Below, piece after piece: positions 14,154 through 22,506 of a stretch of 37,737 bases of DNA. Positions within the stretch are counted from its first letter, which is position 1, and every line of letters begins with the position of its first letter. The stretch lies in the NCBI GenBank assembly GCA_022825195.1, contig JAJDYL010000163.1, positions 1 to 37,737 on the forward strand, written 5' to 3'. The DNA is from Alphaproteobacteria bacterium. Lineage in GTDB: Bacteria; Pseudomonadota; Alphaproteobacteria; Bin95. The notes under the pieces were generated by a model. It worked only from the letters and a program-made list of their open reading frames with translations, was not told the origin of the DNA and did no database searches. The position numbers were made by a program, and so were the translations under genes.

Positions 14154-15434
14154 ATGGACTTCGGATATTCGGACAGGGTCCGCCAGCTGCAGGAGCAGCT
14201 CACCCGATTCATGGCCCGCGAGATCGTGCCGCGCGACAAGGAATGGCACGAGCTGACGGAACAGGGCGTGTTCCCGCCGCCCTTCTGCGCCGGCATCAAG
14301 GACCGCGCCAGGGAAGAGGGACTCTGGAACATGTTCCTGCCCTCGCTGCCCGAGGACGCGCCGGGCACGCGCTGCACCAATCTCGAATATGCGCCGCTCG
14401 CGGAGATCATGGGCCGGCTCTACTGGGCGCCCGAGATGTTCAACTGCAATGCGCCGGACACGGGCAATATGGAAGTGTTCCACATGTTCGGCACGCCGGA
14501 GCAGAAACGCCGCTATCTGGACCGGATGCTGAACGGAGAGATCCGGTCCGCCTTCTGCATGACCGAGCCCGAGGTCGCCTCTTCGGACGCCACCAACGTG
14601 CAGACCCGCATCCGGCGCGAGGGCGATGAGTGGATCATCGACGGGCGCAAATGGTTCATCACCAATGCCGCCCATCCCGAACTCGGCGTGATGATCGTCA
14701 TGGGCGTGACCGACCCTGACGCCGCGGTCCACCGCCGCCAGAGCCAGGTGCTTGTCGATCCCGACACGCCGGGCGTGCGCGTCGTGCGCAACATCCCGGT
14801 CATGCACCACGTCGCGCCGGAGGGGCACTGCGAAGTCGTGTTCGAGAATGTCCGCGTGCCCATCGACAACCTGATCGGCGAGGAGGGCGGCGGTTTCGCC
14901 ATCGCGCAGGCGCGGCTGGGGCCGGGGCGCATCCACCATTGCATGCGCACCATCGGGCAATGCGAGGTGGCGCTGCAATTGATGATCGAGCGCGGGCTCA
15001 ACCGCACGACCTTCGGCAAGCGCACCATCGACCACGACACGGTGCGCGAGGCCGTGGCGCTGTCGCGGACCGAGATCGACATGGCGCGGCTGCTCTGCCT
15101 GCGCACCGCCTGGCTGATCGACGCCCACGGCAACAGGGCGGCCCGCAACGAGGTCTCGCAGATCAAGGTGGTGGCGGCGCGCCTGCAGACGGCGGTTTCC
15201 AACCGGGCGATGCAGGTGTTCGGCTCCATGGGCCTGACGCCGGACACGCCGCTTTCCTGGCTCTGGACCTGGGGCCGGGCGCTGCAGTTCATCGACGGGC
15301 CGGACGAGGTGCATCTGCGCGGCATCGCGCGCAATGTCGTCCGCGAGCACGAGCGCTCCGGCCTCGACCCGGTAACGCCGCACTTCTACCGCATCAGCAA
15401 GGACTACGACGAAACCCGCCTGTCCAACGCCTGA
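14154..15434 (+). CDS. Acyl-CoA dehydrogenase
   Basis: A 426-residue flavoprotein of the acyl-CoA dehydrogenase family, in the subgroup resembling ACAD10/11-type proteins. The FAD/substrate loop reads AFCMTEPEVASSDATNVQT, followed by IDGRKWFITNA. The C-terminal domain has RTTFGKRTIDHDTVREAVA and QVFGSMGLTPDTPLSW. The DGPDEVHLRGIAR segment carries the glutamate at the usual position near the C-terminus, likely the catalytic base. It introduces a 2,3-double bond in an acyl-CoA. It starts 28 bases after pheA and may be read from the same transcript, although there is no metabolic link. Its 3' end faces the orphan ATPase gene 12 bases away. Confidence 0.92.
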   Translation: MDFGYSDRVRQLQEQLTRFMAREIVPRDKEWHELTEQGVFPPPFCAGIKDRAREEGLWNMFLPSLPEDAPGTRCTNLEYAPLAEIMGRLYWAPEMFNCNAPDTGNMEVFHMFGTPEQKRRYLDRMLNGEIRSAFCMTEPEVASSDATNVQTRIRREGDEWIIDGRKWFITNAAHPELGVMIVMGVTDPDAAVHRRQSQVLVDPDTPGVRVVRNIPVMHHVAPEGHCEVVFENVRVPIDNLIGEEGGGFAIAQARLGPGRIHHCMRTIGQCEVALQLMIERGLNRTTFGKRTIDHDTVREAVALSRTEIDMARLLCLRTAWLIDAHGNRAARNEVSQIKVVAARLQTAVSNRAMQVFGSMGLTPDTPLSWLWTWGRALQFIDGPDEVHLRGIARNVVREHERSGLDPVTPHFYRISKDYDETRLSNA

Positions 15435-15446
15435 GGGCGCAGCTTC

Positions 15447-15878
15447 TCAACCGCCCTCGGCGAGGCTCTTCGTCAGCGTGGTGAAATTGCGGCCGTCGGC
15501 CCGGCGGTAGTCCACGCGGTCCATCAGCTCGTGCACCAGGAAGAGGCCGAGGCCGCCGACGGCCCGCTCCTGGAGCGTGGCGTCGAAATCGACCTCGGGC
15601 GGCGGTCCCGAGGGGTCGAACTCCCTGCCGTCGTCCTCGATCGCCACGACCACCCGGTCCGCCTCCTGCCGCACCCCGATCCCGATGCGGTGCAAGCCGT
15701 CATCGTCATACCCGTAGTGGATCGTATTGGTGAGGACCTCGTCGATCGACACATTGACCGCATAGGCGGTCTTCAGCCCGATTCCGCGCGCCTCGCAGAA
15801 CTCGTCGACCCGCTCCGCGACGCGGGCGATTTCGTGCACATCGTTGGCGATCGACATCTGGATGCTGTCTTCGTCCAC
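15447..15878 (-). CDS. RsbW/SpoIIAB-type ATP-binding protein (anti-sigma factor-like kinase), orphan
   Basis: A 143-residue single-domain GHKL ATPase. The N box is SIDEVLTNTIHYGY (44-57, Asn 51), the G1 box is EDDGREF (81-87) and the G2 box is AVGGLGLFLVHELMD (106-120). This is the form of anti-sigma factor kinases that phosphorylate STAS proteins. GTG 15878 is chosen because AAAGGA lies ten bases upstream; ATG 15857 is an alternative that would shorten the protein by seven residues. No complete STAS partner, PP2C phosphatase or sigma factor gene is adjacent in the window, which is unusual for this class. Confidence 0.8.
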   Translation of the reverse strand: MDEDSIQMSIANDVHEIARVAERVDEFCEARGIGLKTAYAVNVSIDEVLTNTIHYGYDDDGLHRIGIGVRQEADRVVVAIEDDGREFDPSGPPPEVDFDATLQERAVGGLGLFLVHELMDRVDYRRADGRNFTTLTKSLAEGG

Positions 15879-16367
15879 GGCGCCCGTGTCCTTTCGCAAA
15901 AGGCCCGAATGCCCGGTCCCGGCGAAGCGGCGGGCTGCAGATGCTCGTAAATGGTTCGGCCGCACGGCTTCAACAAGCCATGGTCCGCGCCGGCTATCGC
16001 AAATTCCAAGACCGTTTTCTCATATAACCCATAAGTTAAATTTATGGAATTGGCATCGCCGGCCCGCGCCGGTTCCGGGCTTGGCATCTCCTTGTTGTTC
16101 TATATTTATTTCCATCACCTTTTGAGGAAACGACGGAAGGCATGATCTGGACCTGACGATCCGGCGGACCGTTGCGGCGCGCAGGCCCCGCGCCGGCCGC
16201 GGCAGCGAATGCGATTGAGCCGTCGCCCGGGCCGCGAACAGGGGACGTGTGCGCGTGCGGCGGGTTGTGTCGTTCAAGGTTTGCGGCCGGAGGACGGCGC
16301 GGCGGCGGTTGGCGGGGCGGATGTTGCATTCCGGCTAAGCGTTGCGCGACGCCGGAGACGCGGCCGC
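15879..16367. other. 489-base region without a confident gene, upstream of orphan ATPase
   Basis: The segment contains an AT-rich patch (about 16018-16050 and 16096-16120) in otherwise GC-rich DNA. A 31-codon minus-strand frame with a good binding site is listed separately. A GC-rich inverted stretch, GCCGGCCCGCGCCGG, sits near 16057. The remainder, to the 3' end of the SDR gene, shows only composition-driven frames. The promoter for the ATPase gene is presumably here, but no clear -35/-10 pair stands out. Confidence 0.3.
16020..16115 (-). CDS. Possible short ORF or STAS-protein remnant
   Basis: ATG 16115 is preceded by AAAAGGTG and opens a 31-residue frame beginning MEINIEQQGDA. This start resembles the first strand of STAS-domain anti-anti-sigma factors, the usual partners of the RsbW-type ATPase encoded downstream. 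The resemblance ends after about eleven residues, and no frame downstream carries the expected serine-containing STAS motif. It may be a decayed partner gene, a short leader or chance. Confidence is low. Confidence 0.2.
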   Translation of the reverse strand: MEINIEQQGDAKPGTGAGRRCQFHKFNLWVI

Positions 16368-17120
16368 TCAGGCCGTCTTCTCCATGGCTGCGCGGACATC
16401 CTCTGTACGGTCGCGCGGTTCGGTTGCGACCATGGCGATCTCGGACACCGTCGCCCGGCGCGGCAGGGCAAGCGCCATCACGATGGCGGCCGCCACATCC
16501 TCCGGCATCATCATCGTTGCGCGCGCGTCGGCATCGGGCGGCAGGGCGCGCCGGTCGAGGATCGGCGTATCGACCTCGCCCGGAAACACCGTGATGCAGC
16601 GGATGCCGTAGCGCTGCACCTCCGTTGCCAGCACGTCCATCCAGGCGCGGACCGCGGCCTTGGCGGCGCTGTACGGCGCGCCGGCCATGATGCTCGGAGA
16701 GATCGCGGCCATGGAGGAGACGGTCACCACGTCGCCCGCCCCGCGCTCGATCATCGCGGGCAGCAACGCACGGGTCAGCATGGCGGGCCCGAGCGTGTTC
16801 ACATCCATGACCGCGCGCCATTCCTCCGGTCCGACATAGCGCGTGCTGCGCACGGTGGACGAGAACCCGGCATTGTTGACCAGGATGTCGACCGGCCCCA
16901 CGGCCTCGGCGAGGCGGAAGGCCTCGTCCGGATCGGTCAGGTCTGCGGTATGCACGTCGATGCCGCCGCCGGCGAGCCGCGCGGTCTCCTCCAGCGGCGT
17001 GCGGCGCCGGCCGCAGATCGCCACCTCCGCCCCGGCCCCGGCCAGATCGAGCGCGAGCTTGTGGCCAATGCCGGAACCGGCGCCGGTTACCAGTGCGCGT
17101 TTTCCCTGAAAGCTTCCCAT
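16368..17120 (-). CDS. Short-chain dehydrogenase/reductase (SDR)
   Basis: A 250-residue classical SDR. The cofactor motif is TGAGSGIG near residue 12, NNAG near 83, and the active site is SSMAAISPSIMAGAPYSAAK, with Tyr and Lys in YSAAK. It reduces or oxidises a carbonyl or alcohol with NAD(P); the substrate is not predictable. ATG 17120 is preferred, although a TTG at 17129 overlapping the upstream stop would allow coupling. It follows the GhrA-like dehydrogenase directly on the same strand, so the two probably form an operon acting on hydroxy/keto compounds. Confidence 0.88.
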   Translation of the reverse strand: MGSFQGKRALVTGAGSGIGHKLALDLAGAGAEVAICGRRRTPLEETARLAGGGIDVHTADLTDPDEAFRLAEAVGPVDILVNNAGFSSTVRSTRYVGPEEWRAVMDVNTLGPAMLTRALLPAMIERGAGDVVTVSSMAAISPSIMAGAPYSAAKAAVRAWMDVLATEVQRYGIRCITVFPGEVDTPILDRRALPPDADARATMMMPEDVAAAIVMALALPRRATVSEIAMVATEPRDRTEDVRAAMEKTA

Positions 17121-17125
17121 GGGGG

Positions 17126-18064
17126 TCAATAACCTCGGTTACGGTCAACAGGATCGGTAAGGGGTTCGCCGGCCCGCGCCCTGCGGATGTTCTCCGCGAC
17201 CAGGGCCGCGCCGGTAACCGGGTTGGTGACGCCCGCGACATGGGGCGTGATCCACACCCCGGGATGACGCCAGAGCGGGTCGCCGGGCGGCAGCGGCTCG
17301 GGATCGGCGACGTCCAGCCAGGCCCCGCCGAGCCGCCCCGAATCGAGCGCCGCGAGCAGGTCCTTCTGCACGACGATCCTGCCGCGCGACGCATTGACGA
17401 AGAAGGCGCCCTCCGGCAGCCGCGCCAGCCGCCCGGCATCGAGCAGGCCGTCCGTCTCCGGCGTCAGAGGCAGCAGGCAGACCAGGAATTCGCTCGCGTC
17501 GAGCAGCGCGTTCAGGCCCGCCGCGCCGTGAAGGTTCTCCAGCTCGCCCAGGTCGCGGGGCGTGCGCGTCCAGCCGGCGACGCGGAAACCGAGGTCGGCG
17601 AGCGCGCGCCCCGTGCGCCGGCCGATCTCGCCGCAACCGAGAATGCCGACGCGGCGCGGCTCGAAATGCTCTTCGAACCGCTCCCGCCACACGCCCCTTG
17701 CCTGCTGGGCCGCATAAGCCGGCATGTTGCGCGAGAAATGCAGCACGGCATGGACGACCCAGGCGGCCATCGCGGTCTGCATCCAGGGATCGACCAGCCG
17801 GGCGGCCGGCACGCCTTCCGGCAGGTCGCCGACAAAGCCGTCCACGCCGGCGCCGGCCGACAGCACGGCGCGCAACCCGGTCATGCCGTCGAACAGGCCG
17901 GGCGCGCTCGCGAACAGCAGCACGAACTCGACGTCCGCCGGGTCGCCCGTGTCCGGCCAGTCCCGGATTTCGAGATCCGGCATGAGCCGGCGCAATTCGG
18001 ACTTCCACCGCTCGTCGTCGCCGGCGCCGCCGGTTTTGCAGACCAAGACCATGCGCTGGAGCAT
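17126..18064 (-). CDS. D-2-hydroxyacid dehydrogenase, GhrA-like (glyoxylate/hydroxypyruvate reductase)
   Basis: A 312-residue protein, the length of E. coli GhrA. The NAD-binding motif GCGEIG is at 143-148. Catalytic candidates are R227 in NASRGRIV, E256 in DVADPEPLP and H275 in ITPHVAG. The N-terminus (VLLFASAPGLFDGMTGLRAV) and DPWMQTAMAAWV are typical of this branch. ATG 18064 is chosen by length and conservation; ATG 18052 and 18076 are also possible. The gene runs divergently from a hypothetical gene whose start lies only 26 bases away, so the promoters must overlap each other or lie within the genes. Confidence 0.88.
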   Translation of the reverse strand: MLQRMVLVCKTGGAGDDERWKSELRRLMPDLEIRDWPDTGDPADVEFVLLFASAPGLFDGMTGLRAVLSAGAGVDGFVGDLPEGVPAARLVDPWMQTAMAAWVVHAVLHFSRNMPAYAAQQARGVWRERFEEHFEPRRVGILGCGEIGRRTGRALADLGFRVAGWTRTPRDLGELENLHGAAGLNALLDASEFLVCLLPLTPETDGLLDAGRLARLPEGAFFVNASRGRIVVQKDLLAALDSGRLGGAWLDVADPEPLPPGDPLWRHPGVWITPHVAGVTNPVTGAALVAENIRRARAGEPLTDPVDRNRGY

Positions 18065-18089
18065 CCCCCGTGCCATTCTTGGCGGCATA

Positions 18090-18464
18090 ATGGCCCCGGA
18101 AGACCGCAAGACCAAGGCCGCAGAGGCGATCCTGGAGGCTTCGGCCTCGCTCGAAGCCGTCACGGCCGCGCTGTCGCGATGCCCGGCCGAGCGGGTGCTG
18201 CTGGTGAGTCCGCCGGGCGGCGCGATCACGCTGGGGCCGTTGTTCTTCCGCAAGCTCGTCGACCTGGCGGCCGCACGGTTCCCGGAAAAAACGGTGCGCG
18301 GCCGCCTCGACTGCGCCGACAGGCCGGGCCTTGCACTCGCCGCCTTCCGCCACGGGCTTGACGCGGCCGTCGAAACCGACGACGAGCGCTTCCGGCGCCT
18401 GCAGGACATTGCGTGGGCCTCCGGACAGCGGATCGCAAGAATCCGCAGGCGGGAAAGCGGCTAA
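18090..18464 (+). CDS. Hypothetical protein
   Basis: A 124-residue protein I do not recognise. It begins MAPEDRKTKAAEAILEASAS and has a central hydrophobic core (RVLLVSPPGGAITLGPLFFR), then KLVDLAAARFPEKTVRGRLD, and ends in an arginine-rich helix. The pattern suggests a small alpha/beta soluble protein without signal peptide or membrane helix. Codon use fits the neighbours, and the frame is the natural one between the divergent dehydrogenase and the downstream cupin gene (51 bases away), so I treat it as real. The content of the SPPGG segment is compatible with a small-molecule-handling protein, but no function can be assigned. Confidence 0.6.
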   Translation: MAPEDRKTKAAEAILEASASLEAVTAALSRCPAERVLLVSPPGGAITLGPLFFRKLVDLAAARFPEKTVRGRLDCADRPGLALAAFRHGLDAAVETDDERFRRLQDIAWASGQRIARIRRRESG

Positions 18465-18514
18465 GGGTATATGCTGGAACAACGGCTTCTCGGCAAGGCA
18501 ACCGGTAGACGGTC

Positions 18515-19180
18515 ATGGACCTCGCGCCCACGCTCAACGACCGCCCCGACTGGCGCTACCTGCTCAACGAAATTTACTGGGCTTACCGCCACAGCTCCTC
18601 GGGCGGCAGCCGTCCGATCCGCTCCCACCACCGGCTGGTGCGCCAGCGGCTAAACCGGGCCATCGCGCAGAACCCGTTCGTGCTGGAGCGGCGGCCCCGG
18701 ATGAAACCCGTCTGCGCGCATCTCGGCCGCGCGATCGACAACGGCAAACGCTTCGGTCCGCCGGCGCTCGTGCGCACCGTCGAGACGGTCGCGCCCGAGC
18801 TCGTCTGGCGCTACGGCTACCGCATCATGCCGGGCAAGCTCGGCGAGAAGTTCGCCTATGCGGAGTTCCTGGGGCCGATGGGTCCGGTGATGGCCGACGA
18901 CCTGGTGCTCGGCTGCGTGCTGTTCGCGCCGCGCACGATCTATCCGAGCCATGCCCACCAGGGCGTGACCGAAAGCTACATCTGCATTTCCGGCGCCATG
19001 TCGCAGAACGACGCGGCGGTCTACACGCCCGGCTCGATGATTCTGAACACGCCGGACTTCGACCACAAGATCACGACCTGCGCGCTCGAACCGACGCTGC
19101 TGGTCTACGCCTGGACCGGCACCACGGCCGATCTCGCCGAACAGGAAATGGCTTTCAGGCGCGCGCCCCCAAGGTCTTGA
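18515..19180 (+). CDS. Cupin protein of the dimethylsulfoniopropionate (DMSP) lyase family
   Basis: A 221-residue protein whose C-terminal half is a cupin barrel. The first metal motif is YPSHAHQGVTESY, giving Y143, H146, H148, E153 and Y155; a second histidine, H184, follows in NTPDFDH. This Y-xx-H-x-H...E-x-Y...H set matches the DddQ/DddL/DddK group, in which the metal binds two His, a Glu and a Tyr, and a tyrosine abstracts the proton from DMSP to give dimethyl sulfide and acrylate. There is one more residue between H148 and E153 than I recall for DddQ. The N-terminal helical part with KPVCAHLGRAI is typical of the wider family, many members of which are untested and occur outside the sea. 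DMSP as true substrate is therefore uncertain. Confidence 0.7.
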   Translation: MDLAPTLNDRPDWRYLLNEIYWAYRHSSSGGSRPIRSHHRLVRQRLNRAIAQNPFVLERRPRMKPVCAHLGRAIDNGKRFGPPALVRTVETVAPELVWRYGYRIMPGKLGEKFAYAEFLGPMGPVMADDLVLGCVLFAPRTIYPSHAHQGVTESYICISGAMSQNDAAVYTPGSMILNTPDFDHKITTCALEPTLLVYAWTGTTADLAEQEMAFRRAPPRS

Positions 19181-19241
19181 AATCGCCCGCCGGGCGGCGT
19201 AATCGAACCCGGTCAGCTTGCGAGAACCGGGAGCGGTCCCC

Positions 19242-20162
19242 ATGCGCATCACAGACACGGTCAGGACCATCCTCGCCGGCTATGAAAGCGAGAACCCCGG
19301 CGTCAGGGCGAACCTGGCGCGCATCCTGATGCAGGGCCGGCTCGGCGGCACCGGCAAGCTGGTCATCCTGCCGGTGGACCAGGGCTTCGAGCACGGGCCC
19401 GCGCGCAGCTTCGCGCCCAACCCGCCCGCCTACGATCCGCACTACCATTTCGATCTGGCATTGGAGGCCGGCCTGTCCGCCTACGCAGCGCCGCTCGGCA
19501 TGATCGAGGCGGGCGCCGGCAGTTTCGCCGGCCAGATACCGACCATCCTGAAGATGAACAGCGCCAACAGCCTTTCGCGCCTCAAGGACCAGGCGGTGAC
19601 GGCCTCGGTGGCGGACGCGCTCCGGCTTGGCTGCTCGGCGATCGGCTTCACGATCTACCCGGCCTCGGACGACCAGTTCGAGATGATGGAGGAAATCCGC
19701 GACCTGGCGCAGGAAGCCAAGGCGTCGGGGCTCGCGGTCGTGGTCTGGAGCTATCCGCGCGGCGGCGACCTGTCCAAAGAGGGCGAGACGGCGGTCGATA
19801 TCTGCGCCTATGCCGCGCACATGGCCTGCCTTCTGGGCGCGCATATCGTCAAGGTGAAGCCGCCGACCGGGGCACTCGGACTGGATGCGGCGGCCAAGGT
19901 CTATCGGGACCGGGAAATCCCGATGGCGACGCTGGCGGAGCGCACCGCGCATGTGGTGCAGTCCTGCTTCAACGGGCGGCGCATGGTGGTCTTCTCCGGC
20001 GGCGAGGCCCGCGACACGGAAGGGCTGCTGAACGAGATACGCCAGCTGCGGGACGGCGGCGCCACCGGCTCCATCGTAGGCCGCAACGCCTTCCAGCGCC
20101 CGCGGGAAGAGGCGCTCGCGCTGCTCGGGCAAATCGTGGACATCTATCTGGGCAAGGCATGA
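19242..20162 (+). CDS. DhnA/FbaB-type class I aldolase (fructose-bisphosphate aldolase-like)
   Basis: A 306-residue TIM-barrel aldolase with the DhnA-type signatures LVILPVDQGFEHGPARSFAP (40-59), YAAPLGMIEAG and GFTIYPASDDQFEMMEEI. The Schiff-base lysine is in AHIVKVKPPTG (K204 or K206). The typical reaction is cleavage of fructose 1,6-bisphosphate, though relatives act on other keto-phosphates. ATG 19242 with an upstream GGGAG is chosen over an in-frame ATG eight codons earlier. Its stop overlaps the start of the DOPA-dioxygenase-like gene by ATGA, an unusual partner for a glycolytic enzyme. Confidence 0.88.
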   Translation: MRITDTVRTILAGYESENPGVRANLARILMQGRLGGTGKLVILPVDQGFEHGPARSFAPNPPAYDPHYHFDLALEAGLSAYAAPLGMIEAGAGSFAGQIPTILKMNSANSLSRLKDQAVTASVADALRLGCSAIGFTIYPASDDQFEMMEEIRDLAQEAKASGLAVVVWSYPRGGDLSKEGETAVDICAYAAHMACLLGAHIVKVKPPTGALGLDAAAKVYRDREIPMATLAERTAHVVQSCFNGRRMVVFSGGEARDTEGLLNEIRQLRDGGATGSIVGRNAFQRPREEALALLGQIVDIYLGKA

Positions 20163-20527
20163 GCGAAGCCGCACCGGACGCTGCCGCCGCCATCGAGAGC
20201 TGGCACGCCCATGTCTATTTCGATCAGGCGACCAAGACGCGCGCCTGGGACCTGAAGCAGCGCGTCGGCGAAACATTCGCCGACAGGGTGACGGTCGGGC
20301 GCTTCCACGAGCGGCCGGTCGGGCCGCACCCGATGTGGAGCTTCCAGATCGCGTTCGAGCCGGACGTGTTTGCGGACCTGGTGCCCTGGCTCGCGCTGGA
20401 GCGGGACGGGCTCGTCGTGCTCGTCCATCCCAATGCCGGCGACGACCTGCTGGACCACCGCGACCGCGCCCTCTGGCTCGGCGCCGGCCTCGACCTCAAG
20501 CTCGGCATGTTCGAACGGACCGGCTGA
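20159..20527 (+). CDS. DOPA 4,5-dioxygenase family protein
   Basis: A 122-residue protein of the small DOPA 4,5-dioxygenase (estradiol-type) family. Candidate iron ligands are in WHAHVYF (H16 and H18), H90 in LVHPNAGDDLLDH and H100 at the end of that block, followed by ALWLG. Fungal and plant-type members cleave the DOPA ring during pigment synthesis; bacterial members mostly lack a known substrate. It overlaps the aldolase gene by four bases, so the two are co-translated. A catechol-like substrate is inference. Confidence 0.82.
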   Translation: MSEAAPDAAAAIESWHAHVYFDQATKTRAWDLKQRVGETFADRVTVGRFHERPVGPHPMWSFQIAFEPDVFADLVPWLALERDGLVVLVHPNAGDDLLDHRDRALWLGAGLDLKLGMFERTG

Positions 20528-20573
20528 AGGCAACCGGCGGCCAGGACGACGAAACCAAAGCGGCTCTTGTCGA

Positions 20574-21185
20574 TCAGTTCCTGCGCCAAACCGTTGCGAG
20601 CCACGGCTGCTGCGCTCGCGGGCGGCCCGGCGGGCGGTAGTAGTGGCGCAGCTCCCGGAAGCCTGCAGCGATGACGTAGGTCCGCCATGTGTCGAGATGA
20701 TGGAAGCAGCCGAAGCGCCCGCCGACCCAGCCTTCCTCGTTACGCCCGCGGGGGTTCGAGCAGAGCAGCACGCCGCCGGGCTTGAGGGTCCCGGCAAGCT
20801 CCAGGAGCACGCGCGGGAGTTCGCTGCCAGGGACATGGAACAGCGAGGCGTTCGCGAAAATTCCATCGAAGCGCTCCGGCCGCAGGTCGAGCGCGAGGAA
20901 GTCCTGGTGCAGCACCTCGCAGCCCGTCTCGGCGCGCGCCATGGCGACAAACGCGCGGGAGCCGTCCAGACCGACCGCCTCATGGCCGAGTGCCGTGAAC
21001 CGGCGCAGGTCCCGGCCCGGTCCGCAGCCCAGGTCGAGAATGACGTAAGGCGCCTCGCCCTCTATCGACTCGAGCAGGGCCTCGATGTTCTGGCTGACAT
21101 CGTGATCGACGGTGCCGCGACGGTACGCCGCCGCTATCCGGTCGTATTCCGCGATCGTGACGGCAGCGGCCTCGCGCGCGTCCAT
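20574..21185 (-). CDS. Class I SAM-dependent methyltransferase
   Basis: A 203-residue methyltransferase with motif I DLGCGPGRDLRRF (about 50-62) and motif II-like VGLDGSRAFVAMARAE. Further landmarks are FDGIFANASLFHVPGSELPR and LKPGGVLLCSNPRG. It lies six bases downstream of the GNAT gene and is the last gene of the aromatic-degradation operon. Its substrate is unknown. The final gene position and generic family suggest a housekeeping or accessory role rather than a core pathway step. Confidence 0.85.
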   Translation of the reverse strand: MDAREAAAVTIAEYDRIAAAYRRGTVDHDVSQNIEALLESIEGEAPYVILDLGCGPGRDLRRFTALGHEAVGLDGSRAFVAMARAETGCEVLHQDFLALDLRPERFDGIFANASLFHVPGSELPRVLLELAGTLKPGGVLLCSNPRGRNEEGWVGGRFGCFHHLDTWRTYVIAAGFRELRHYYRPPGRPRAQQPWLATVWRRN

Positions 21186-21191
21186 CGCCGC

Positions 21192-21713
21192 CTATGTCCG
21201 TGCGGGGCCGCTGGCCGCCCGGGCGCGCCAGCGGGCGTCCGCGAGCACCACCGAGGTCTCGATCTGGCGCTCGGGAACCGTCCAGTAGCGGCGCAGCAGC
21301 TCCGATTTCCCCGGCTCCGGCACCGTCTCGAATCCGTGCCGGCGGTAGAATCCGACCGCCCATTCGGCGGCGGCCCAGGTGCCGATCAGCACCGGCCGGT
21401 CCTGGCGTTCGAGTAGTCCGCGGAGCAGCGCCGACCCGATTCCCGACCGCCGGTGCGCCGTCGCCACATAGGCGTGGCGGATCAGCGTCACATCCTCGAC
21501 CGGCTGGACGCCCATCACTCCGGCCAGCCCGGTTCCACCGACCTCGTAGCCGTCGAATTCGACGCCGGCCGCGATCTCGTCGGCCAGCTCCTCCGCGGGC
21601 ATGTAGGGGTCCTTCCAGCGGTCGTCCGGAATGACGCCGCGATAGGCCTCTGCGGCATCGTTGATAATCGCGAGGATGCGGTCGAAATCCTCTGCCGTGC
21701 ACCGCCTTATCAT
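21192..21713 (-). CDS. GNAT-family N-acetyltransferase
   Basis: A 173-residue acetyltransferase. The acetyl-CoA motif is HRRSGIGSALLRGL (about 87-100), and the family C-terminal element reads WAVGFYRRHGFETV. The N-terminus (MIRRCTAEDFDRILAIINDA) is typical for bacterial GNAT proteins that act on small amines or on proteins. It sits 19 bases after an SDR gene and six bases before the methyltransferase gene, so it is read with the aromatic operon. The acceptor cannot be predicted. Confidence 0.88.
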   Translation of the reverse strand: MIRRCTAEDFDRILAIINDAAEAYRGVIPDDRWKDPYMPAEELADEIAAGVEFDGYEVGGTGLAGVMGVQPVEDVTLIRHAYVATAHRRSGIGSALLRGLLERQDRPVLIGTWAAAEWAVGFYRRHGFETVPEPGKSELLRRYWTVPERQIETSVVLADARWRARAASGPART

Positions 21714-21732
21714 GGTCGAGCGGAGCCGGGTT

Positions 21733-22470
21733 TCAGCCGCGGCCGATGAACGGCATGCCGTTCGCCATCACGGTCAGGAACGGCACATTGGCGTCCGGCG
21801 ACAGGCCCGCCATGTAGAGCACGGCGTCGGCGACGTGGCGCACGTCCATCACCGGCTCGACCCTCGTCTCGCCGTCCGGCTGCAGCACGCCTTTCTTCAT
21901 GCGCTGCGTCATCGGCGTCTCGGCATTGCCGATATCGATCTGGCCGCAGGTGATGCCGCAGGCGCGTCCGTCGAGGATGGTCGAGCGGGTCAGCCCGGTC
22001 ACGCCGTGCTTGGTCGAGGTGTAGGGCGCCGAGTTGGGACGCGGCACATGGGCGGAAATCGACCCGTTGTTGATGATCCGCCCGCCCGGCGGGTCTTGCG
22101 ACTTCATCACCCGGAAGGCTTCCCGGGTGCACAGGAAACTGCCGGTGAGATTGGCGTCCACCACCGCCTGCCACTGGGCCAGCGTCAGATCCTCCAGCGG
22201 CACCGGAGGCGCGCCCGAGCCCGCATTGTTGAACAGCAGGTCCACCCGCCCGAAGCGCGCGACCGTCGCCTCGAACAGGGCCTTCACCTGGTCCTCGTTT
22301 CCGACATCGGTCGATTGCACCAGCGTGCTCTCCGGCCAGCGCGCAGCGACTTCCTCCAGCGGTTCGGTCCGCCGCCCGGCGAGCGCTACCCGGTAGCCTG
22401 CGCCCAGCAGGGCCTCGGCACTGGCCTGTCCGACGCCGGTCCCGGCGCCCGTTACGATGGCAACCGGCAT
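21733..22470 (-). CDS. Short-chain dehydrogenase/reductase (SDR)
   Basis: A 245-residue classical SDR with TGAGTGVG (about 7-14), NNAGSG (about 84-89) and the YTSTK active site. The serine is in NGSISAH. It follows the aryl-CoA ligase by 36 bases on the same strand. In the suggested 2-aminobenzoyl-CoA route, a ketone reductase is needed after ring reduction and deamination, and this enzyme is one of two candidates in the operon. Assignment to that step is inference. Confidence 0.88.
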   Translation of the reverse strand: MPVAIVTGAGTGVGQASAEALLGAGYRVALAGRRTEPLEEVAARWPESTLVQSTDVGNEDQVKALFEATVARFGRVDLLFNNAGSGAPPVPLEDLTLAQWQAVVDANLTGSFLCTREAFRVMKSQDPPGGRIINNGSISAHVPRPNSAPYTSTKHGVTGLTRSTILDGRACGITCGQIDIGNAETPMTQRMKKGVLQPDGETRVEPVMDVRHVADAVLYMAGLSPDANVPFLTVMANGMPFIGRG

Positions 22471-22506
22471 TGCCTCGTCCTCCCTCTCGTCCCGGAAGCG
22501 CGCACT

